NCBI RefSeq assembly: GCF_907164915.1
Contig: NC_061862.1
Span: 83,500,846-83,564,845 of the forward strand
Reading direction: 5' to 3'
From: Impatiens glandulifera
Taxonomy: Eukaryota > Streptophyta > Magnoliopsida > Ericales > Balsaminaceae
DNA length: 64,000 nt
In this document: positions 56,760 to 64,000 of the stretch, piece after piece
Layout: the number at the start of each line of letters is the position of its first letter
Numbering within the stretch: position 1 is the first letter of the stretch
Notes under the pieces: model-generated
What the model saw: only the letters and a program-made list of their open reading frames with translations
Told to the model about the DNA's origin: nothing
The model's database searches: none
Position numbers and translations under genes: made by a program

Positions 56760-58628
56760 ATGGGAAGCATGACCCACAGCGACAAGCCGCCAATGCTAAA
56801 CAGTGAAGCGTTTAGCAGTTGGAAGAAACAGATGTATCTACATCTGATCACTCTAGATGATGAGATGAGCCGAGTCCTGAAAGAGGGGCCAATCAAGATC
56901 AACAAGGAGTTAGACGAATGGACAAATGAAGATCGAAGACGGAGTAACCTGGACAACCATTGCATGAGGCACATTTATAAGGCTATAGATGATAACACCT
57001 TGAACAAGATATCAGCCTGCGATAATGCAAAGGAAGCCTGGGAAACAATCATTCAGATCCATGAAGGAAACGAAAGAACAAAGGAGAACAAAATCTTGGT
57101 GGCTACACAGAAATATGAAAACATCAGGATGAAACCGGGGGGAAATATGAAGGAATTCAGTAACCGGTTCACCGGTGTGGTCAACGAGCTTCAAACACTC
57201 GGAAAGAAATACAACAACCGTGAAGTAATCATTGAAGCCTTAAGATCACTGCCGAGCACATGGGATATCAAGACCATGGTGATGAGGGAATCAAGCACCC
57301 TCGGGCAGATGAAATTGCATGACGTGTTTGAGGATCTAAAAGCCTACGAGTTCGAGATTAAGTCTCGGATTGAAGATGAAGCATCCACGTCAACCGCAAC
57401 CAGAGCTTTGGTTACATCGGTGGAACCGGCGGTCCAAGTATCAACCGTTCCGGCTCCAGTCAAAAACGCTGATCAGATCAGTGAAGATGTGATGGCGATG
57501 CTAGCTCAGAAATTTGGGAGATTCATGAAGAAGAACCAGCCACCATCTAACAACAACTTTAATTATAATTATGTAGATAAATCAAATAAAAGATGTTATA
57601 ACTGTGACGGTTTTGGACATTTCAGGTCAGAATGCAGAAAACCGAGGAGAGACGACAGAAAACTGGAAGGCAACTATCAAGGCAACAATCAAAGCAACTG
57701 GTACCAGGGTAACAATTACCAAGGGAACAACTACCGGAGAAATGACAACCAACGGAACGACTACCGGAGAAACGATGACCAGCATGTCGACGAAGGGAAG
57801 GAGATTCAGAAAGCACTCATTGCATCCGACGGTGGAAGCGAATGGGCGTATTCCGACAATGAAGATAATGAAGAAAGGGTAACTTGTTTCATGGCGAACG
57901 ACGAAGAGGTATTTGATTTCTCTTCTGATGAGTTTACTAAGGAAGATTTGATTTCTGCACTCAACGAAATGGTCGCTGAGTTCAGAAACATATCTGCATA
58001 CATGCCTACTCCGGTAGAACCTAAAACCGTAGAGTCAAGTAGTATCGTTGTTAAGACATGCGAAACCGCAATGTATGAACCGAATGAACTATCATTAGAT
58101 AATGAGGAGACAGTTCAACCGGTAACTGAAACCGATGAACGAGCACTGTATGTTACGGCTGCGTAGGAGAGATCTCGTCAAGCCGTAAAACAGATGTGTA
58201 ATTATAAAAGACATCCTAAATGTAGATTTGGTATCGGTTACAAACAAAACAAACAAAACAAACAAAACGATTCAAAACAACCTAACGGGATGAAACTCAC
58301 GAAAGACAATCTTCCATTCATAAGATTTGTCAAGAGTTCAACAACCGAAAATAAGGAAGAACATGATCTAAAACCGGAAGAAGAACTAAAATATGTAAGT
58401 CCGACTGAATCAGAAAACTGGCTTCATCCTGAGAGAAGGAAAGCCAACCGGAAACAAAATAAAACAAGCAGATCTAGGTCTCAAAGACACTCATCACCAC
58501 AACATAAGGCATTCTTGAGTAAAGATCAAGAAGTTAAGTCAAACATTATAAGAACAGATACCGGGAAAGTGATCCGACTTATCCAAGTTTGGATCCCAAA
58601 GGGACTAATCAACCATGGACTCAAATGA
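56760..58628 (+). pseudogene. gag: Gag of copia element 2
   Basis: ATG at 56760, 33 bases past the primer site area. The frame is open for 468 residues to TAG at 58164-58166 and then continues in phase to TGA at 58626-58628 (622 codons in all). Element 1 has TGG (Trp) at the TAG position, so the stop is probably a mutation. Features: gag core (residues about 20-230: WKKQMYLHLITLDDEM, LRSLPSTWDIKT), knuckle CYNCDGFGHFRSEC (about residue 280), an NNYRRND-rich repeat stretch, an acidic middle (SDGGSEWAYSDNED), and a basic tail with YVSPTESENWLHPERRK. It overlaps the pol start by 14 bases in another frame. Confidence 0.85.
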
Positions 58629-61600
58629 ATGTGGGTACCAAAAAGGTGTAAATAATTTTCTTTTGCAGGTTAGGAGAAGCAACCAGCTAAAGAACTCGGA
58701 ATGGTATCTGGACAGCGGATGTTCAAGACACATGACCGGCAACGATGAGCTACTAATCGACATCAAGTATGAAACCGGAGCAGTCATAACATTCGGTGAC
58801 AACTCGAAAGGTAAAACCGTGGGCAAGGGTAAGATTGTCCATGGTAACCTATCCATAAATAATGTATTACTGGTAGAAGAACTGCATTTTAATCTATTAA
58901 GTATAAGTCAAATGTGTGATGTGGGTTATAAAGTTGAATTTCATAAAAATGCATGTTTAGTTAATAATCATCAAAATGATATCCTCTTAACCGGTAACCG
59001 AATGAGAAATATTTACAAAGTTAATTGGAAAACTGATTTTGAAAAACCTGTGTGCATGATAGCCGGAAATGATCCAAACTAGCTTTGGCATAAACGGTTA
59101 AACCATTTGAATTTCAAAACAATTAACTTTATATGTTCTAAAGAGTTAGTTCACGGTTTTCCAAATGTTAAGTTTTCAAAAGATAAAGTATGTGCTGCAT
59201 GTTAAATGGGCAAACAGATAAAGTCATCTTTCAAAAGTAAAGGAAATTATCAATCTGAACGATGTTTAGAACTTTTGCATATGGATTTGTTTGGTCCGGT
59301 TAAAGTAACCAGTCTAGGAGGCATGCATTACACTATGGTGGTCATTGATGACTATTCTAAATTTACTTGGGTAACATTTCTAACCTCTAAAAATCAAGCA
59401 ACTCCAAACCTGATCAAATTGATTTTGAGAATACAAAATGAAAAATCTATTCGAGTAAACAAAATCAGAGGTGATAGAGGAACTGAGTTTATCAATAGCA
59501 GATTAACTATTTTTCTTGATGATTCTGGTATTAGACACGAGTTGTCTAGTGCCAGAACTCCTCAACAAAACGGCCTGGCCGAGAGAAGAAACCGAACTCT
59601 CAAGGAAGCCGCAAGGTCAATGATAGCTGATTCGGGTATTGCTCAAAAGTTTTGGGCTGAAGCTATCAATATCGCATGCTACACTCAAAACCGATCCTTA
59701 GTAACTAAACGTTTTTCCAAAACTCCTTTTGAAATATACTATGATCGAATTCCAAACATACGGTATTTTCGAATTTTTGGTAGCAAATGCTTTGTTCACA
59801 ACAACGGCAAGAATTACTTGACCGCTTTTGATGCTAAATCCGATGAGGGAATAATGTTGGGATATTCAGCTGTAAGTAAAGCCTATAGGATATATAATAC
59901 TAGGACTTTAACAGTTGAAGAAACAGCCCACGTTGTTTTTGATGAATCGGTTGAACGAAACACTGCATTACCCTTCGACCTTCACAACAGAATGGAAAAT
60001 TTCAATATCTATTCTGATGATGAAGACGAGGTTCCGGTTTTTAGACGATTTGTCAATGACCAAGCGGTTGATGTTGAACCTCAGCCTGTTCAAGTTGCGC
60101 TACCGCAGAAAGTTGACTCTTCAGTTTCGACTAAAGAAATCGGTCGGTCTGACTCTGTTCAACCTACCGATTAGTCTAACCTTGATCAGCCAACCGAAAG
60201 CTTGATAGACACGTCTCGGATAAACCTCAGAAGGAATAAAAATCATTCTCTTGAACTAGTAATAGGTAAAATATCCTCACCCGACCGAACTAGGCAACAA
60301 AATTTGGAACACTATGAAAACTCAACTTTCATATCACAAATTGAGCCGAAAAGGTGGATGAAGGATTGTCAGATCCCGATTGGATCCTAGCAATGCAAGA
60401 GGAATTAAACGAGTTTGAGAGAAATAAAGTCTGATACCTAGTCCCTAGACCGAAAAATAAACCGGTTATAGGAACACGATGGGTATTCAGAAATAAACTC
60501 AATGAAGACGGTTTAGTTACGAGGAACAAGGCCCGGTTAGTGGATCAAGGCTATAAACAGGAAGAAGGCGTTGATTTTGAAGAATCATTTGCCCCTATGG
60601 CTAGACTTGAGGCCATTAGAATATTTTTAGCATATGCAGCTTTCAAAAACTTCAAAGCTTTTCAAATGGATGTTAAAAGTGCTTTTCTAAACGGTAAGGT
60701 AAATGAAGAGGTATATGTTAATCAACCTCCAGGTTTCAAAAATCCAGAACACGAAAATCATGTTTACCGGCTGAACAAAGCCCTTTATGGCTTGAAACAG
60801 GCTCCAAGAGCCTGGTATGATACGTTAACACAATTCTTATTTGATCAAAAATTTACAATAGGTTCAGTTGACAAAACTCTTTTCAAATTTGAGAGAAAGG
60901 AACAAATATTATTTGTTCAGATATATGTCGATGATATTATTTTCGGATCAACCGATCCAAAATTATGTGATAAGTTTTCAAAGATGATGACTGACAGATT
61001 TCAAATGAGTATGATGGGAGAACTGAGTTTCTTCCTAGGACTTCAGGTCAAGCAGATTGAAGCCGGAACTTTTATAAGCCAACCAAAGTACACAGCCGAA
61101 TTATTGAAGAAGTTTGGAATGGATACATGCGCCGAAGCGGCTACACCTATGAGTCCTTCTGTAAAGCTAGACAAAGATGAGGATGGTCAAGCCGTTGACA
61201 TCACAGCATATCGAGGAATGATTGGATCATTGCTTTACCTAACAGTCAGCCGACCTGACATTTTGTTTGTGGTTGGAGTATGCGGAAGATTCCAAGCCAA
61301 TCCAAAGCAATCACACTACACTGCGGCCAAAAGAATATTAAAATATCTAAAGGGAACTCAAGAAGTGGGACTTTGGTATCCAAAAGACTCAAGTTTCAAC
61401 CTCATAAGCTACTCAGACGCGAATTACGCAGGATGCAAGATCGACAGAAAGAGTACAAGTGGAACCTGTCAGTTCCTAGGTGACCGGCTAGTTACCTGGA
61501 GCAGCAACAAACAGACCTCAGTTGCAACATCAACCGCAGAGGCAGAGTATATAGCAGTCGGAAGCTGCTGTGCACAACTCCTCTGGATCCAACAACAACT

Positions 61601-61880
61601 AAGGGACTTTGGCGTAGTTGCTGAGGAATCTCCAATATTCTGTGACAACACCAGCGCGATAACGATCACATACAATCCGGTGCTGCACTCAAGAACAAAG
61701 CACATTGATATAAGACACCATTTCATCCGGGAGCATGTTCAGGAGAAACACATCCGATTGGAATACGTCTCGACTGAGCAACAAGTAGCTGACATCTTCA
61801 CCAAACCGTTACAGGAAGCTAAGTTTTCTCATTTCAGAAATATTCTAGGAATTACTGATGTTAAGCAACTTATATCATGA
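58615..61880 (+). pseudogene. pol: Pol of copia element 2
   Basis: The frame from ATG 58615 runs to 60349 with three in-phase stops (TAG 59080, TAA 59203, TAG 60172). One A is missing in the run at 60349-60352, TGA follows at 60432-60434, then the frame is open to 61880. Domains: protease WYLDSGCSRHMTG; WHKRLNHL zinc region; integrase HMDLFGPV, RGDRGTEF and QQNGLAERRNRTLKE (all three acidic residues kept); [14 protein letters not shown] and IYVDDIIFG; RNase [21 protein letters not shown] and FCDNTSAI, ending ADIFTKPL. Comparison with element 1 gives Trp, Gln and Gln at the first three stops' positions or their family equivalents, and Trp at the TGA. Confidence 0.9.
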
Positions 61881-62600
61881 TCATGCATGCATACTGCTTA
61901 CATACATAATAATGAGAAACCGGGATATGTGTTCAGGGAGAAGCTCTCGCTTCTCAAACCATATTCAAATAGGCCATTGAAAATTCAAGAATGCTAACCG
62001 GGAGGAAGTCTCCGGTTATGCCTGATCACTTCATGATATCAAATCACGTGTATACTTACTACACGGTTGAAATGACCTGGTAGAAGTGGATATACTTAAT
62101 CCAAAGTTGAACAAATGTTGATGTGACTCAACTTTTCTTCACAATCGGAACAAAAAATATCCAACTAAAACCGGTCATGGAAAACCGCTTAGTACAAATG
62201 CACTCTGGTTTCGATGGATTGGACTTTTCCGGTTAACTTGGGATAGTCAACCGCGTTTTCATGCATACCTTGAGAAATGAAGCATGTAATAAATAAACAC
62301 AATCTACCACAATCGAGATGACGACATGTGTCCATCATCAAGAGAGGGAGACTCACATCTTGTCAAATAGATTTTTGTCATCATGAATATCTTAGTAATA
62401 ATTACATTTGCATTGGAAATAAACATTATACACTTCAACAAGTTAAAGCCTATTAGCTAAACTGATGACATCATTGAGCATGGTTAACCTATTAATCTAG
62501 CCGAACCCCTGGCTATATAAACCACCCTCAAATCTTCACAAATCTTCACAAAATTCACTATTCACAAAAATTGTCTGGAGCTTAAAACTAACTCAAGAAC
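61881..62600 (+). promoter_or_regulatory. Conserved spacer and promoter region of aORF1, element 2
   Basis: No gene. TATA box GGCTATATAAAC (62511-62522), 79-90 bases before the ATG, and GATGACGACATGTGTCC (62318-62334) about 270-280 bases before it, are both shared with element 1. A GGGAGAAGCTCTCGCTTCTC inverted repeat near 61937 is also shared. Confidence 0.55.
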
Positions 62601-63334
62601 ATGAACTCCAACTCACTAGCAAAGAAAATTCTATTGGCTGATTTCAACTCGATCTACCAATATGAAGATCACGACGTCAAAGAAATGTTCTTAGCCGTTG
62701 AAAGAAGCCGGCTAAGAGGATTTCTAGAAAACAGATTCATCCTCGACTACTTAGTAGTCGATGAATTCTTCCAGACCGTAAAGGAGGTGCATCGAGACAT
62801 AATCGTTGCACAAGTTTACGGTCAGTCCTTTCTGTTCAGCGAGACGGATTTCGCTGAATACTGCGGTTTGCCCATTGAAGGGGTAACCGATTTAACCTAC
62901 TCTCCGGTGACCATGGAAGAAATGTGTCATCGGTTCTCCAACTCTAACATCCCGGTTAGACCCTGGGGTGCTAAAAGCCAACTCTCTCGTACCAGCTTCT
63001 TTGTGAGATTTTGGGAAAGTCTGTTTTGGGCAGAGAGAAAGGCTATTACTACACCCAAAGGCTTTTCGAGATGATGATCGCCGTTACGGTAGGGACACCG
63101 GTAAATTGGTCCTGGATCATCTTCAGCAACCTGAAGAAGATGCTTCTTTCAAACAAAACCGGTTACGCTCTTCAGCTAAGCGGTTTTTGTGCTAGCCTGG
63201 ATATCCACTCCGGACCCTTCGTCACTCTCCATCCAAAGCATGTGCTCACTAAGGAGAGAGTCCAAGAGCTGATCGACCGGTGGGAAGCAGCTAAGGCAAA
63301 GAGGAATCAAGCAGCGGGGTCATCAAATGTTTAA
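62601..63334 (+). pseudogene. Accessory gene aORF1 of copia element 2
   Basis: ATG at 62601. The first 157 codons are open, to 63074. A 4-base deletion near 62985 (relative to element 1) shifts the frame, and the original frame resumes from about 63011 to TAA at 63334. Motifs: KKILLADFNSIYQY, LRGFLENRFILDYLVVDEFF, FSETDFAEYCGLP, MEEMCHRFSNSNIPV, then RLFEMMIAVTVGTPVNWSWI, FSNLKKMLLSNK and LHPKHVLTKERVQELIDRWE. Length before damage about 245 residues, the same as element 1. No catalytic motif, signal peptide or membrane segment recognised. Function unknown; it recalls predicted proteins abundant in Lamiales genomes (memory only). Confidence 0.78.
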
Positions 63335-63763
63335 CTTATTTCTCACTTTTCTTTCTCTTTCCCAAACCGGTAATTTTTCTGTACTACCGGCTTGGTACCT
63401 TTCCATTAATGAAGATCATTTCTTTCCTTTTCAATCAAAGAAATCTTAAAGTAAATGACCAACATTAAATGCGCCGTATCAAACCAAATCAAATCACTCT
63501 TGAAAACAGAAATATTCGCTTTCAAGAAGCATGCTTGATCCGATTTGACTAGACATACCCTCTTGAAAATTGACAAAGCATTTATGATCAGATATCAACG
63601 GTCTGATTTTTCAAAATATTCTTATTTAATGCACCCAACTGCTCACGCTATAAAAAGAGCTCAATCCTTCATCTTCAAACACACTTCCATTACTATTCTC
63701 TCTCTAAGCGTGAAAGCTTCCAAGATCTCTATTCGATTTTCGATTCTCACTCTAATCTCCAAA
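63335..63763 (+). promoter_or_regulatory. aORF1-aORF2 interval: hairpin, TATA box and CT patch
   Basis: Hairpin CCGGTA-ATTTTTCTGTAC-TACCGG at 63367-63390, 33 bases after the aORF1 stop. TATA box CTATAAAAAG at 63648-63657, 107-116 bases before the aORF2 ATG. TTCTCTCTCTAAG at 63696-63708. The order and spacing are the same as in element 1. Confidence 0.65.
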
Positions 63764-64000
63764 ATGAATGCTGAACTACGAAACACAATCATAGTCAACT
63801 TCCAAGACATAAAAGATGGCCGGTTCTACAACAGCATCTTCCAACCGATTGTAGAATCGGGGCTTCAAGAGTTTCTTGAAGACTCAGACACCATCCTCGA
63901 AGAGGAGGTGTACGAGTTCTTTAATAATGGGCACATTCTTGATGATGGTAGTATAAGGACCATCATTGACGGGAAATTTCTTCGGCTTACCGAAGAGCAT
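63764..64000 (+). CDS. Accessory gene aORF2 of copia element 2 (5' part, cut by window end)
   Basis: ATG at 63764, open to the window end (79 codons). It starts NAELRNTIIVNFQDI and has ESGLQEFLEDS, LEEEVYEFFNNG and DGSIRTIIDG, matching element 1 aORF2 (38800 downward) residue for residue over much of its length. No damage in the visible part. Function unknown; whether the rest is intact cannot be seen. Confidence 0.7.
   Translation, partial: MNAELRNTIIVNFQDIKDGRFYNSIFQPIVESGLQEFLEDSDTILEEEVYEFFNNGHILDDGSIRTIIDGKFLRLTEEH

Larger units (their letters stand above)
55419..64000 (+). mobile_element. Sirevirus-like Ty1/copia element 2 (runs off the window)
   Basis: 5' LTR, tRNA-iMet primer site, gag, pol, conserved spacer, aORF1 and the start of aORF2, all on the + strand and all clearly related to copia element 1. 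It inserted into duplication copy 2 after CTATC (55414-55418). It is better preserved than element 1 but still has five in-phase stops and two frameshifts. The 3' part, including any aORF3 and the 3' LTR, lies outside the window. Confidence 0.9.

Overview
This is a gene-poor, retrotransposon-dense piece of a plant nuclear genome, probably a eudicot. The evidence is an Ogre/TAT-type Ty3/gypsy element, Sirevirus-like Ty1/copia elements, a CACTA DNA transposon, tRNA-primer sites typical of plant LTR elements and AT-rich flanks. I see no ordinary host gene, rRNA, tRNA or CRISPR array. The family of accessory proteins in the copia elements resembles, from memory, predicted proteins common in Gesneriaceae/Lamiales; that placement is unverified.

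Most of the window (635-48700) is one minus-strand Ogre/TAT-like element. Its limits are fixed by TGTAA...TTACA LTR ends and an identical 5-bp target duplication, ATGGT, at 630-634 and 48701-48705. Later insertions have swollen it to 48 kb. From low to high coordinate: 3' LTR (635-7389) split by an internally deleted Ty3/gypsy element (3387-6798); a 3' untranslated region rich in small hairpin repeats (7390-13354) split by a CACTA element (8160-10727, TSD AAC); broken integrase and RNase H remnants (13355-14745); a 14.6-kb tandem array (about 14760-29360) standing where gag, protease and RT should be; the leader and primer-binding site (29615-29632); and the 5' LTR (29640-30715 and 47062-48700), split by a minus-strand Sirevirus-like copia element (30716-47061). 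A solo copia LTR (31490-33725) sits inside the 3' LTR of that copia element.

Right of 48705 comes the old insertion target, which looks like a decayed copia element with an LTR relic at 50098-50641. A direct duplication of 3.9 kb follows (46497-50372 and 51551-55418). It carries the copia U3 end, the Ogre LTR end, the target site and the flank. A second, plus-strand copia element of the same family begins at 55419 and runs off the window end.

The two copia elements share an unusual layout. After gag and pol (protease-integrase-RT-RNase H) they carry sense-strand accessory genes (aORF1, aORF2 and, in the complete element, aORF3). These are diverged copies of one another. Each has its own TATA box about 75-116 bp before its ATG, and a hairpin follows aORF1 and aORF2. 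This, with the 54-bp double-hairpin satellite inside the Ogre element, is the most interesting content. All large retroelement genes here are broken, mostly by stops that look like C-to-T or G-to-A changes of Gln and Trp codons.
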